From the NCBI RefSeq assembly GCF_000238595.1, contig NZ_AGTS01000076.1, forward strand, positions 1 through 47,321: a stretch of 47,321 bases of DNA, read 5' to 3'. This DNA comes from Acidovorax sp. NO-1 (lineage in GTDB: Bacteria; Pseudomonadota; Gammaproteobacteria; Burkholderiales; Burkholderiaceae_C). Made by a program: the position numbers and the translations under genes. Below the pieces are notes generated by a model. The model worked only from the letters and a program-made list of their open reading frames with translations, was not told the origin of the DNA and made no database searches. Position 1 is the first letter of the stretch. The number at the start of each line of letters is the position of its first letter. Shown here piece by piece: positions 8,791 through 17,236 of this stretch.

Positions 8791-9222
8791 ATGCAAATGC
8801 CACCTGTCGATCGATCGCCGACCTGGCGTCCTCAGGGCGCTGATTTGTATTCCACTGGCGCCTCTGGCGCGCCGCCGGTGCGGCCCATCAATGCTTCCAA
8901 CCCGGTCGAGTCCATGGACCGACTGGGCGAGGGCGCCATCGTGCGCCAGCCCGACAAGCCCTCCGCCCCCGACGTCGAAAACCGGGACTGGACCGAGGTG
9001 AAGAAAAAAGACACAGTCGAAGAGCCGCCCGAGCCGCCGAAGGAGCCGATCTACAAGCAGCTGATCGAGTACATTCAGTCGATGTGGCGTGCCAGCGCCA
9101 GTGCGATCGATGTGGCGCAGGAGATCAACAAGACGACCCTGCAGGAGCGCATGGCGCAACAGGTCAAGAACGAGCCCTTGACCTACTCAGACCCGAAGAT
9201 CAAGCGCACCGGCGGGCTGTAA
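8791..9222 (+). CDS. Uncharacterised 143-aa protein under a FliA-like promoter
   Basis: I do not recognise this family. The first two thirds is rich in Pro, Asp and Glu and probably disordered (a run of KKKD, then EEPPEPPKEP near 75-85). Residues about 86-125 look like amphipathic helices (IYKQLIEYIQSMW onward). There is no signal peptide and no transmembrane segment. It is a single-gene unit: unrelated genes lie on both sides, and a convergent EF-hand gene follows after a palindromic repeat. The upstream promoter-like sequence suggests a link to motility, which is inference. An internal ATG two codons in (8797) is an alternative start. Confidence 0.7.
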   Translation: MQMPPVDRSPTWRPQGADLYSTGASGAPPVRPINASNPVESMDRLGEGAIVRQPDKPSAPDVENRDWTEVKKKDTVEEPPEPPKEPIYKQLIEYIQSMWRASASAIDVAQEINKTTLQERMAQQVKNEPLTYSDPKIKRTGGL

Positions 9223-9228
9223 CGGTTT

Positions 9229-9286
9229 TTTGCTACTAAATTTATAGCTATTGGCGCTTTCTGGTAAAGCGCTGGAGGCCAAAATG
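9229..9286 (+). repeat. Palindromic interspersed repeat, copy 1
   Basis: The copy reads TTGCTACT, then TAGCTATTGGCGCTTT, then TAAAGCGCTGGAGGCC, with a palindromic core at 9253-9273. It sits between two convergent genes, where the hairpin might help end transcription. Eight further copies occur in this window. Confidence 0.8.
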
Positions 9287-9311
9287 GCTTCCATTTTGAG
9301 CTCTTCCCGCT

Positions 9312-9668
9312 TCAAGGCCGGGATGCCGGGGCCCCAGCTGCCGGGGGCGTTGCTGGCGCCTGGGCTTGCGCTGCCCGCTTTTGCGCCCGTTCCGCCCGGT
9401 ATCTGGCGGCAAACGCCCGCACTTCCTCATAGCTGACACCGCCGTCTGCGTCTGTGTCCGCGCCGTCAAAGGCCTCGGCCAGCCGCGGGAACAGTTGCAC
9501 CTCCCTGCGGCTGAGTTTTCCGTCGCCATTGAAATCCAGCATCTTGAACTCGCGCAGGGCCTTGGCTTCGCCTTTGGTGGGCGCCGCCGCAGGTTCGGCC
9601 GACAGGGCCAGCGACGTGGTGCAGGCCCAGAGTGTGGCGGCGCAAAGCAGGGAAAAGGTGTGGCGCAA
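9312..9668 (-). CDS. Exported EF-hand protein
   Basis: This 118-aa protein has a Sec signal peptide (hydrophobic segment, likely cleaved after LALSA near residue 24). Two EF-hand calcium loops follow: DFNGDGKLSRRE at 45-56 and DTDADGGVSYEE at 71-82, each with acidic residues at the ligand positions. The tail after residue 95 is Ala/Pro-rich and probably disordered. It is likely a small periplasmic calcium-binding protein; partners are unknown. It is read in the same direction as the upstream nucleotidase, 62 bp away, and could share its transcript. Confidence 0.85.
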   Translation of the reverse strand: MRHTFSLLCAATLWACTTSLALSAEPAAAPTKGEAKALREFKMLDFNGDGKLSRREVQLFPRLAEAFDGADTDADGGVSYEEVRAFAARYRAERAQKRAAQAQAPATPPAAGAPASRP

Positions 9669-9730
9669 AGCGGGTTCCTTGGATGGGGATGGGTGCTCCC
9701 AGACCCGTGAGGGACTCCTCGCCCGGGCAG

Positions 9731-10660
9731 TCAGTTCCCGGCCGGGGCGATGGCGTTGGAGATGCCGCTGTTCACATGCCCGGCAGGCACATGGCGTGCG
9801 GCAGAGGTGACATGGCCTGTCTGGTCGTCAAAGAAGAAGTCGGGTTCGAATTCGCGCAGGAACTCGCCCTTGGGCAACCCGCCCAGGAACATGGCCTCAT
9901 CCACCGCAATGTTCCAGTCCATCAGCGTACGGATGGCGCGCTCGTGCGCGGGGGCGCTGCGTGCCGTGACCAGGGCGGTGCGGATGCGCATCCCCGTGGT
10001 GCTGCCGGCTTCCCCGGCCGATTGCAGCCGGTGCAGTGCGGCCAGCAGGGGTTTGAAGGGGCCGTCGGGCAGCGGCAATGCGGCCTTGTCGGTCTCGTGT
10101 TGCTGGAAGGCGGCCAGGCCCTCGGCCTGGTACACCCGCTCTGCCTCGTCGGAGAACAGCACGGCGTCTCCGTCAAACGCTATGCGCACTTCATGGGGGT
10201 TGGCGTCGCCCGCACGCACCGATTCGGTAATCACCCGTGCAGCCGGGTATCCCAGGTGCAGCGCCTCGCGCACGTCGGCCTCGTTGGCCGACAGGAACAG
10301 GTGCGCGCCCAGGGGCCGCAGGTAGCGAAACGGATCGCGCCCCTGCGTGAAAACGCCGCGCTGGATGTTGGGCAGGCCGTGCGCGTTACAAGAACGGAAC
10401 ACCCGCATGCCGCTGACGGGGTCGTTGCGCGAGAGCAGCACCACCTCCACCCGCTGGTGCTCCGAGGTGTTGAACGCGAGCAGTTTGCGCACCAGCGAGA
10501 ACGCCACGCCGGGCGCGGCAGGCACATCCAGCCGCTGGCGCTGCAGCTCTACATAGGCGCGGTCGTTGTCGTGCTCGAAGACGCGGTTCTCTTCCTCGAA
10601 ATTGAACAGGGCGCGCGAGGAGATCGCCACCACCAGCTTGTCGTCCAGGGTTACAGGCAT
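9731..10660 (-). CDS. 5'-nucleotidase, cN-I (NT5C1) family
   Basis: This 309-aa soluble enzyme matches the cytosolic 5'-nucleotidase I family, which dephosphorylates nucleoside monophosphates. The family's N-terminal AISSRALF segment is present near residue 12-19, followed by EEENRVFE. Other conserved blocks are LLSRNDP, a central FDGDAVLFSDE segment near 165 (the likely HAD-type aspartate motif) and a C-terminal FFFDDQ. The length is normal for bacterial members. The start lies 7 bp after the stop of gspF, so the two genes are probably one transcript, an odd pairing with no obvious functional link. Confidence 0.9.
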   Translation of the reverse strand: MPVTLDDKLVVAISSRALFNFEEENRVFEHDNDRAYVELQRQRLDVPAAPGVAFSLVRKLLAFNTSEHQRVEVVLLSRNDPVSGMRVFRSCNAHGLPNIQRGVFTQGRDPFRYLRPLGAHLFLSANEADVREALHLGYPAARVITESVRAGDANPHEVRIAFDGDAVLFSDEAERVYQAEGLAAFQQHETDKAALPLPDGPFKPLLAALHRLQSAGEAGSTTGMRIRTALVTARSAPAHERAIRTLMDWNIAVDEAMFLGGLPKGEFLREFEPDFFFDDQTGHVTSAARHVPAGHVNSGISNAIAPAGN

Positions 10661-10667
10661 GGCGGCG

Positions 10668-11900
10668 TCACTTCACAAACTGGTTGAGCTGGATGATGGG
10701 CAGCAGCACCGCCAGCACGATGAGCATCACGATCAAACCCATTGCGACGATGAGCAGGGGCTCCAGGATGGTGGCCAGCTGCATGGCGCGGCGCTGCACC
10801 TCGGCAGAAAGCTGGCGCGCCGCCCGCTGCAGCATCACCGGCAATTGCCCGGTTTGCTCGCCCAGCCGCGCAAACATCGACAGCAGGCCGGGAAACCGCT
10901 TTTTCTGCGCCAGCGCCGAGGCCAGCGGGGCGCCCTCGCGCACCAGCACCAGGGCTTCGAGTGCATCGGCGCGCAGTGCGCGGTTGCTCAGGGTTTCGGC
11001 GGCGGCCTGCAAGGCCTTCAGGATGGGAACGCCCGCGCCTGCCAGCATGGCCAGGGTGCCCGCAAACCGCGCCGCGTTGTAGCCCCGGGCCAGCTTGCCG
11101 ACCACGGGCAGGCGCAGCCACGCCGCATCAAACCTTTCACGTAAATGCTCAAAAGACAAGGCCCATCGTGCGCTGGCAGCTATCAAGGCAGTAGCAATCA
11201 ACATCACCCAGCCGTAGCTGCGCACAAAAGCGCTGATGGCCAGCATGGCCACGGTGAGAAACGGCAGCGCCCGCTTGGTGCCTGCAAACACGTTGGCCAC
11301 CTGCGGCACCACGTAGCCCACCAGAAACAGCACGATGACCACGGCGATCAGGCTGACGATGGCGGGGTACAGCGCGGCACCCACGAGCTTGGCCTTGAGC
11401 GCCTGGCGCTCTTCCAGGTCGTCGGCCAGCCGCTCCAGCACCAGGCCCAGGTTGCCGCTGTGCTCGCCCGCGCCGATCACGGCGCAGTAGATGTCGGAAA
11501 ACTCGCGCGGGTGCTGTGACAGTGCGCGCGCAAAGGTGGCGCCCGCATTGACCTCGGCGCGCAGGGCGGCCACCAGGTGGCGCTGGCGCTCATCGTCGGC
11601 CTCTTCGGACAGGGCCGTCAGAGCGCGTTCCAAAGGAAGGCCAGACGACACCAGCCCGGCGATCTGCCGTGTCCAGATCGCCAGGGCCGTGGCGCTGAAC
11701 ACCGGTCGCGTGAACAGGCGCTGGCCCAGGCCGGCCGGGCTGCCATCCAGGGACTGGCCGGTCTGCACCAGCTCCACGGCCAGCGGCACCAGCGCCTGGG
11801 CCCGCAGCAGGCTGCGCGCCGCCTTGGCGGTATCGGCCTCCATGAGGCCCTTGCGGGTCTGGCCCTGGGCGTCCAGGGCTTCAAAGGAAAAAGCGGGCAT
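10668..11900 (-). CDS. gspF: Type II secretion inner-membrane platform protein GspF
   Basis: This 410-aa protein has the duplicated T2SSF domain of GspF/PilC (about 70-195 and 275-395) with roughly three transmembrane segments. It would form the inner-membrane platform that couples the secretion ATPase to pseudopilus assembly. The ATG at 11900 starts the family's MPAFxFEALDAxG motif. No gspE, gspG or other type II genes accompany it here, so it is an orphan or a split part of a dispersed cluster. Codons about 234-250 are made of a copy of the palindromic repeat. The next gene downstream is a nucleotidase, 7 bp away. Confidence 0.92.
   Translation of the reverse strand: MPAFSFEALDAQGQTRKGLMEADTAKAARSLLRAQALVPLAVELVQTGQSLDGSPAGLGQRLFTRPVFSATALAIWTRQIAGLVSSGLPLERALTALSEEADDERQRHLVAALRAEVNAGATFARALSQHPREFSDIYCAVIGAGEHSGNLGLVLERLADDLEERQALKAKLVGAALYPAIVSLIAVVIVLFLVGYVVPQVANVFAGTKRALPFLTVAMLAISAFVRSYGWVMLIATALIAASARWALSFEHLRERFDAAWLRLPVVGKLARGYNAARFAGTLAMLAGAGVPILKALQAAAETLSNRALRADALEALVLVREGAPLASALAQKKRFPGLLSMFARLGEQTGQLPVMLQRAARQLSAEVQRRAMQLATILEPLLIVAMGLIVMLIVLAVLLPIIQLNQFVK
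11150..11199 (-). repeat. Palindromic repeat inside gspF
   Basis: On the minus strand the sequence reads TTGCTACT, then TTGATAGCT, then AGCGC and GATGG, matching the left half and core start of the repeat family. The right half has diverged. It is read in frame as gspF residues about 234-250. Confidence 0.55.
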
Positions 11901-12094
11901 GCAGGCGAGGGAGTAAGGGGCCATGGCCGACACCGGCCAGCCAGCCTGCGATGGTAGCCGCTGCGCGCAGCCCCCGGCCGCGACATTGCCAAGCCCCAGA
12001 CATGACACAGGTCAAGATGCCCGGGCGCCGAATGCGCAGAATCAAGATTGATCTGTGGCATCGGGTTGCAGGCGGTCGGAACAAGGAGTCTTTC

Positions 12095-12844
12095 ATGCTG
12101 AAGAACAAGGTGGCATTGGTAACGGGTGCGTCGTCGGGCATTGGACGCGCCATTGCGCTGGTGTGGGCACGCGAGGGCGCCAAGGTGGTGGTGTCGGATG
12201 TGAACGTGGCGGAGGGCGAGGAGACGGCGGCCCTGGTGCGCGCCGCCGGGGGTGACGCGATCTTTGTGGCGGCCGATGTGGGCAAGCCCGAGGACTGCGA
12301 GGCGCTGGTCAACCGCACCGTGGCACATTACGGCCGCCTGGACGTGGCCTGCAACAACGCCGGCATCGGCGGCCCGCAGGCGCCCACGGCCGACTACCCG
12401 CTCGATGGCTGGGCGCAGGTGATCAACATCAACCTGTCGGGCGTGTTCTACGGCATGAAGTACCAGATCGCCGCCATGCTCAAGAGCGGCGGCGGCTCCA
12501 TCATCAACATGGCGTCCATTCTGGGTTCGGTGGGGTTTGCCATGTCGCCCGCCTACACCGCTGCCAAACACGGGGTGGTGGGGCTCACCAAGGCGGCGGC
12601 ACTGGAATACAGCGTGCAGGGCGTGCGCATCAATTCCGTGGGGCCGGCTTTCATCCACACGCCCATGATCAGCGGGCTGGAGCAGGACGCCGGCATCAAC
12701 GCGATGCTGGTGGGCGCACACCCCATCGGCCGCCTGGGCCAGCCCGACGAGGTGGCCGAGCTGGTGAGCTGGCTGGCATCCGACAAGGCGTCATTTGTAA
12801 CCGGGGCCTATTACCCGGTGGACGGCGGCTACCTGGCGCGCTGA
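12095..12844 (+). CDS. Short-chain dehydrogenase/reductase (SDR)
   Basis: This 249-aa classical SDR is an NAD(P)-dependent oxidoreductase. It shows the cofactor motif TGASSGIG at 10-17, NNAG at 87-90 and the catalytic Tyr154-Lys158 (YTAAK), with Ser141 in the expected place. The Asp at about 35 after the second strand suggests NAD rather than NADP. The ATG at 12095 has an AAGGAG ribosome site 6 bases upstream. The C-terminal PVDGGYL motif is typical. It is divergent from gspF and convergent with the flavoenzyme gene that follows. The substrate cannot be told from sequence. Confidence 0.93.
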   Translation: MLKNKVALVTGASSGIGRAIALVWAREGAKVVVSDVNVAEGEETAALVRAAGGDAIFVAADVGKPEDCEALVNRTVAHYGRLDVACNNAGIGGPQAPTADYPLDGWAQVININLSGVFYGMKYQIAAMLKSGGGSIINMASILGSVGFAMSPAYTAAKHGVVGLTKAAALEYSVQGVRINSVGPAFIHTPMISGLEQDAGINAMLVGAHPIGRLGQPDEVAELVSWLASDKASFVTGAYYPVDGGYLAR

Positions 12845-12869
12845 ACGCTGGCGGGCCGCCCGGCGCCGC

Positions 12870-13904
12870 TCAGGCGGTGGCGGCCTCGGCGCTGGTCGCC
12901 AGCGCAGCGTGTGCCTGGGCGGCAATGTCCAGCGAGCGCAGGCGCAAGGCCGGGTCGTAGACGTCGCAGACCAGCATCAGCTCGTCGGCACCGGTGGCCT
13001 CGGTGAGCTGCGCCAGGCCGGCGCGCACCGTCTCGGGCCCGCCGATCACGGCAGCGGCCATAAAGTCGCCAATGGCCGCGCGCTCTTGCGGTTGCAAGCG
13101 CGCGGTGTAGTTCTCGACAGGCGGCAGCAGACGGCGGCGGTCACCCGTGAGGATGCCCAGCACCCGCTGGTAGGTGCTGCTGGCCAGGTAGTCGGCTTCC
13201 TCGTCGGTGGGCGCGGCGATCAGCGGCACACCAATCGCGACATAGGGCTTGGGCCAGGCGGCCGATGGGCGGTACAGGTTGCGGTACAGGTCCAGCGCCT
13301 GGTGCAGCAGCCGGGGCGCAAAGTGCGATGCAAAGGCATACGGCAGACCGCGCTCGGCCGCCAGCTGGGCCGAAAACAGGCTGGAGCCCAGCAGCCAGAT
13401 GGGCACATTGGTGCCCGCGCCGGGCATGGCGATCAGGCGTTGGCCAGGCTCTGCCGGTGCCAGCAGGCGCTGCAACTCGGCCACATCCTGCGGAAAGTCA
13501 TCGGCGGTCTCCACCCGGCTGCGCCGCAGCGCGCGCATGGTGGCCTGGTCGGTGCCGGGCGCCCGGCCCAGGCCCAGGTCGATGCGGCCGGGGTACAGCT
13601 CGGCCAGCGTGCCAAAGGCTTCGGCCACCACCAGCGGCGCATGGTTGGGCAGCATCACCCCGCCCGAGCCGACCCGGATGCGCCCGGTGCCGCCCGCAAT
13701 GTGGCCCACCAGCACGGCAGTGGCCGAGCTGGCAATGCCCGCCATGTTGTGGTGCTCGGCCAGCCAGTAGCGGGCAAAACCCAACTTTTCAGCGTGTTGC
13801 GCGGTGCGCAGGGCAATCTGCAGCGCATCGGCCACGGTGCCGCCCTCCCGGACGGCAACCAGGTCAAGCATGGAGAGGGCGGGGCGGTGGGCGGTAGAAG
13901 TCAT
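12870..13904 (-). CDS. LLM class flavin-dependent oxidoreductase
   Basis: This 344-aa enzyme has the luciferase-like (TIM-barrel) fold of flavin-dependent oxidoreductases. The family's LDLVAVREG start, [10 protein letters not shown] at about 55-64, [10 protein letters not shown] at about 93-102 and LGRAPGTD near 125 are all present. Members of the subgroup (YhbW/MsnO8-like) use reduced FMN supplied by a partner; the substrate is unknown. The ATG at 13904 precedes the domain directly, while an upstream extension looks like untranslated sequence. It is convergent with the SDR and divergent from the CZB gene. Confidence 0.92.
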   Translation of the reverse strand: MTSTAHRPALSMLDLVAVREGGTVADALQIALRTAQHAEKLGFARYWLAEHHNMAGIASSATAVLVGHIAGGTGRIRVGSGGVMLPNHAPLVVAEAFGTLAELYPGRIDLGLGRAPGTDQATMRALRRSRVETADDFPQDVAELQRLLAPAEPGQRLIAMPGAGTNVPIWLLGSSLFSAQLAAERGLPYAFASHFAPRLLHQALDLYRNLYRPSAAWPKPYVAIGVPLIAAPTDEEADYLASSTYQRVLGILTGDRRRLLPPVENYTARLQPQERAAIGDFMAAAVIGGPETVRAGLAQLTEATGADELMLVCDVYDPALRLRSLDIAAQAHAALATSAEAATA

Positions 13905-14104
13905 TCGCGCATTGTCCGGCCAGCCACGGGTTTGTGCAGCGGTTGCCCAAGAGCTGGCAGCGCCAGCAGGGTCGCCCACCGCGGTTTTCGACCGATGGCG
14001 ATTTTTTGATAGCCAAAACCCGCAGTGCCCCACAAAATGTTTCAGAACTTTTCCGTGGGTGCCTGCGCGGCACCGTGAGCAGTGCGCTGCAAAAGGGATC
14101 TCGC

Positions 14105-14590
14105 ATGGGTTTTTTCAGTCGTTTGTTCAGGATCAAGGAGCAGGACCCCGACAGCCAGGACACCACCTGGGCCATGGAGGACAACGGCAGCGAGCTGGTG
14201 CTGGACGCCGAATACGCCGCCACGCTCATGACCGAGATCGATATTGATGCGGCCATTGCCAGCCACGAAGGCTGGCGGCTGCAGCTGCAGGACATGGTCA
14301 ACCACCGCTCCCAGGAAGTCATGCGGCCCGAGCGTGTCTGCCAGGACGACCGCTGCGATCTCGGCCGCTGGCTGTATGGCACCGGCCGCGTGCGACTGGG
14401 CCACTACCCCGCCTTTGGCATGCTGGTGGCGCGGCACAAGTACTTTCACCAGCAGGCGGCCGAAGTGGTCACGCTGTTCCAGGCGGGCGAGCAGCAAAAG
14501 GCCGTGCAGCTGCTCAACAGCAGCTGCCGCCACGCCTCCAACCAGGTGCTGCTGCTGCTCAAGGAGCTCAAGCGCGGGCTGGGGCGCTGA
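14105..14590 (+). CDS. Stand-alone CZB-domain zinc-binding protein
   Basis: This 161-aa soluble protein consists of a short N-terminus and a chemoreceptor zinc-binding (CZB) domain. The four expected ligands are visible: His54, Cys84 in CDLGRWLYG, and His111 and His115 in HKYFH. In known CZB domains zinc binding by the Cys switches receptors or diguanylate cyclases in response to zinc or hypochlorite. Here no receptor or output domain is attached, so it should act through a partner. There is no signal peptide. The ATG at 14105 follows a run rich in basic residues in another reading; an upstream extension is not supported. The CZB assignment is firm, the role inferred. Confidence 0.9.
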   Translation: MGFFSRLFRIKEQDPDSQDTTWAMEDNGSELVLDAEYAATLMTEIDIDAAIASHEGWRLQLQDMVNHRSQEVMRPERVCQDDRCDLGRWLYGTGRVRLGHYPAFGMLVARHKYFHQQAAEVVTLFQAGEQQKAVQLLNSSCRHASNQVLLLLKELKRGLGR

Positions 14591-14977
14591 CGACGAGGCC
14601 GGTCTGTGGGCCCGGCAGGCCCAGGGCGATTTCACGGCGCCTGGCAGGGGGATCGTTGCACTTCATTTGCTCCTGTATCGATAGCTATTAGCGCTTACTG
14701 GATAAGCGCTGAAGCCACTTTTTATCCTGAATTCCTGATCGTTGCCTTCATCGCAGCCTCAGCCGCCGCGTTGCCCGGCGGGCGGACAGGGTGCAACGGC
14801 ACCGGCCCAGCATCGGTACACAGCTCTTACATCTGCAGACACGCCGAGCCATCAAAACCGGTGGCCTGCGTGGCTATATTTCGGCGCACTTGGGCACCAA
14901 TGCTTGCAGATGGTTGCTCAAAAAAACAAAAACCGCAGAAATCAACCACTGACAGAAAGAAAGAGGGAGGGAACCCC
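14591..14977. other. Intergenic region with one repeat copy
   Basis: The 387 bp between the CZB gene and the M48 protease hold a GGGCC/GGCCC hairpin just after the stop, one palindromic repeat (14665-14723), and then about 250 bp in which I see no gene. The protease promoter must lie in the latter part. A purine-rich stretch with GGGAGGG gives its ribosome site. Confidence 0.5.
14665..14723 (+). repeat. Palindromic interspersed repeat, copy 2
   Basis: The copy starts TTTGCTCCTG and has the core GCGCTTACTGGATAAGCGC centred near 14700, followed by GAAGCCACTTTTTAT. It lies between two co-directional genes, 75 bp after the CZB stop. Confidence 0.8.
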
Positions 14978-15730
14978 ATGGACCGCCGCAAATTGCTCAC
15001 GCTTGTCACCCTGGCTTCCGGCGTGAGCGCCGTATCCCCGGTATGGGCCCAGTTTGATCTGGGCAAGATGCTGGATGCCGGCAAGGACTTGGCCAAGTCC
15101 GAGTCGCTGACCGACGAAGAGGTGAAGTCAGCCTTCGACCAGATGGCCGCCGAAAGCGACCGCCAAAACCGCATCGCCCCGGCGGGCAGCCCCTACGCAG
15201 CGCGCCTGTCCAAGCTCACCGCCGGCCTGGGCAGCTACGACGGCCTGAAGATGAACTTCAAGGTCTACCTCACGCCCGACATCAACGCCTTCGCCATGGC
15301 CAACGGCACCATCCGCGTGTATTCGGGACTGATGGACCAGTTCACCGACGACGAAGTGCGCTACGTCATCGGCCACGAGATCGGCCACGTCAAAAAGGGC
15401 CACAGCAAGGCCCGCATCCAGGCCGCCCTGCGCACCAGCGCCCTGCGCAACGCCGTGTCGGCCAGCAACAGCCGCGCCGGCGCCATTGCCGACTCGCAAC
15501 TGGGTGAGCTGTTTGAAAAAGTGGTGCGCGCCCAGCACTCGCAAAGCAACGAACGCGAGGCCGACGACTACGCGATGGGCTTCATGAAGGCCAAGCGCTA
15601 CCAACAGGGCGCCTGCGTGACGGCGCTTGAAAAGCTGGCAGCGATGTCGGGCAGCGAATCGACCAGCTTCTTGTCCACCCATCCGTCGCCCAAGGAGCGG
15701 GCGGAGCGGATGAAGACGCAGCTGGCGTGA
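14978..15730 (+). CDS. M48 family metallopeptidase, exported
   Basis: This 250-aa protein has an N-terminal export signal (MDRRKLL, hydrophobic core, likely cleavage after PVWAQ near residue 25); the twin Arg leaves Tat export possible. The protease domain carries the zinc motif HEIGH at 133-137 and the third ligand Glu194 in EREADDYAMG. The C-terminal STHPSPKER block is typical of the LoiP/YggG and BepA type. These are zinc proteases acting on envelope proteins. A GGGAGGGA ribosome site precedes the ATG. It is followed at 52 bp by the amidase gene, which differs in base composition, so the two are probably not functionally linked. Confidence 0.92.
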   Translation: MDRRKLLTLVTLASGVSAVSPVWAQFDLGKMLDAGKDLAKSESLTDEEVKSAFDQMAAESDRQNRIAPAGSPYAARLSKLTAGLGSYDGLKMNFKVYLTPDINAFAMANGTIRVYSGLMDQFTDDEVRYVIGHEIGHVKKGHSKARIQAALRTSALRNAVSASNSRAGAIADSQLGELFEKVVRAQHSQSNEREADDYAMGFMKAKRYQQGACVTALEKLAAMSGSESTSFLSTHPSPKERAERMKTQLA

Positions 15731-15782
15731 TCACACCACGGCGGCCAGAGCAGGAAACCAAAAACGTAGTAGGGAGCAGGAA

Positions 15783-16574
15783 GTGATAACCGACACCGTT
15801 GGCCAAGGGGGCCGAAACGCCCTGAACGACACCATGATCGTTCAGCGGCTTCTCAATCAGATCGACATTCCGGGAGCCCAGCAGCTGGTCGCCGACGGCT
15901 CGCCAGGGGTTCGGACCATCTTCAAAATCCAGGCGTTTCAGCGAAGCATCGGGATCGCCCGTCCTGACGGGATCATCGCGCCGCGCAGCAAGACCATGAC
16001 GGAATTGATGTGCCGGGCGGATGCGGAGAACTCCGTGCATACGCAATTGGCGCTGACAAATCCTGCTCCGACTAGCGCTGATCTTGGTGCGCCTTGGATT
16101 GCCACGGCAGAGCGTGAGATTGGTCAGAAGGAGGTGGTGGGCGCGAAAGCCAACCCGCGCATCATGGAATACCACAAGGCATCCAAACATTGGGCCAAAG
16201 ATGACTCTGGAAAACTGGACGCTTGGTGCGGGTCGTTTGTCGCATGGGTTATGTTGCAACACGGTTTGCCGACGCCCAAAGAGTCCTATCGGGCTTTGGA
16301 GTGGGCGCAGTATGGAAGCAAACTCAAGGCCCCTGTTTATGGTGCCATTTGCGTCAAAAGCCGCTCGGGAGGCGGGCATGTCGCTTTTGCGGTGGGACAA
16401 AGCCGGGATGGAAAGGACTACTTCGTTCTTGGCGGCAACCAGAATGATGAGGTCAATATAAAAAAATACGCGGCAACCGTTTGGGACGCTTTTGTTTTTC
16501 CTCCTGGTGCAGTGGCGGGCACTTCGCTACCTGTGTACAAAGGGACAGCGGAAAATGCGGGGAGGGAGTCGTGA
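15783..16574 (+). CDS. TIGR02594-type peptidoglycan amidase, candidate toxic effector
   Basis: This 263-aa protein has an N-terminal peptidoglycan-binding-like module (about 15-78) and a C-terminal cysteine peptidase/amidase domain. The catalytic Cys149 is in DAWCGSFVAW and His199 in GGGHVAFAVG, followed by the family hallmark GGNQND (217-222). The combination fits TIGR02594 proteins, NlpC/P60-CHAP-like enzymes that cut peptide cross-links. There is no signal peptide, so a secretion system or lysis would be needed to reach the wall. It starts with GTG (GGGAG 6 bases upstream) and its stop overlaps the next, exported gene by 4 bases. The region is visibly less G+C-rich than its surroundings. 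A phage-derived endolysin is the alternative. Confidence 0.8.
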   Translation: MITDTVGQGGRNALNDTMIVQRLLNQIDIPGAQQLVADGSPGVRTIFKIQAFQRSIGIARPDGIIAPRSKTMTELMCRADAENSVHTQLALTNPAPTSADLGAPWIATAEREIGQKEVVGAKANPRIMEYHKASKHWAKDDSGKLDAWCGSFVAWVMLQHGLPTPKESYRALEWAQYGSKLKAPVYGAICVKSRSGGGHVAFAVGQSRDGKDYFVLGGNQNDEVNIKKYAATVWDAFVFPPGAVAGTSLPVYKGTAENAGRES

Positions 16575-17098
16575 AGCACAGCAAGAGGTTGGACGCCTGT
16601 GTCGCAATTTTCTTTGGGTTGTCCGTTTGCATTTCTGGCACGAGCATCGCAGCATCTTCGCAGGGGCCAGCGGCTACAAAAGAAGAAACTGACTCTTACG
16701 TCACAGTGGCTTTGGTTAACGCCATCGGGCAGACTCCCTATTCGGCGCTCGTAGTTCATACACGTGTAGACATCGTTCCGCTGCAGGCAGGGGGGCGTTC
16801 CTCAGCGGAGTCGGCCGAATACGTTGAGGAACGTACGATTTATCACGCGCGGGTATTGGAAACGTTTCGTGGTAAGTCGGTCCGCCAAATTCGATACGAG
16901 ATGGTGGGAGAGCGCGGAGAGGCTGCGGTTATTGATTCCAAGCCTCAGATACTGACGCTGTGTTCTGGGCCACGCGGGTTTTACTGGCCTGGTACAGGAG
17001 CAAGTTTTCCGGCTGATCAAAAGCTGTTGGTGTTGGCGCGGCAAGTGGGGCGCGAGATGGCCCAAGGCGCACCTCGAAGCTTTGCTCAGTGCAACTGA
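16571..17098 (+). CDS. Exported protein overlapping the amidase gene, candidate immunity protein
   Basis: This 175-aa protein of no family I recognise starts with GTG inside the amidase stop (GTGA overlap), so the pair should be translationally coupled. It has a signal peptide: basic MKHSKR, a hydrophobic segment and a likely cleavage near SIAAS, residue 27. The mature part has mixed alpha/beta character with a Cys pair (Cys132 near the SGPRGF segment and Cys174 at the end). A periplasmic partner directly downstream of a wall amidase is the classic arrangement of an immunity protein for a type VI amidase effector. This is inference from context. Base composition matches the amidase, not the flanks. 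Confidence 0.65.
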   Translation: MKHSKRLDACVAIFFGLSVCISGTSIAASSQGPAATKEETDSYVTVALVNAIGQTPYSALVVHTRVDIVPLQAGGRSSAESAEYVEERTIYHARVLETFRGKSVRQIRYEMVGERGEAAVIDSKPQILTLCSGPRGFYWPGTGASFPADQKLLVLARQVGREMAQGAPRSFAQCN

Positions 17099-17236
17099 CT
17101 TCCCAATGTAGTGAAGAGCATGGAGTTGCTTGCATCCAAGATAGATCGGGATCAAGGAGGGTGGTTTTTTCGAATTGCTGCAGCAAGTTGAGCCGTGGGC
17201 CAGCAAGCGTCTGGCAGCTATGCCTAGTCTGGTACT

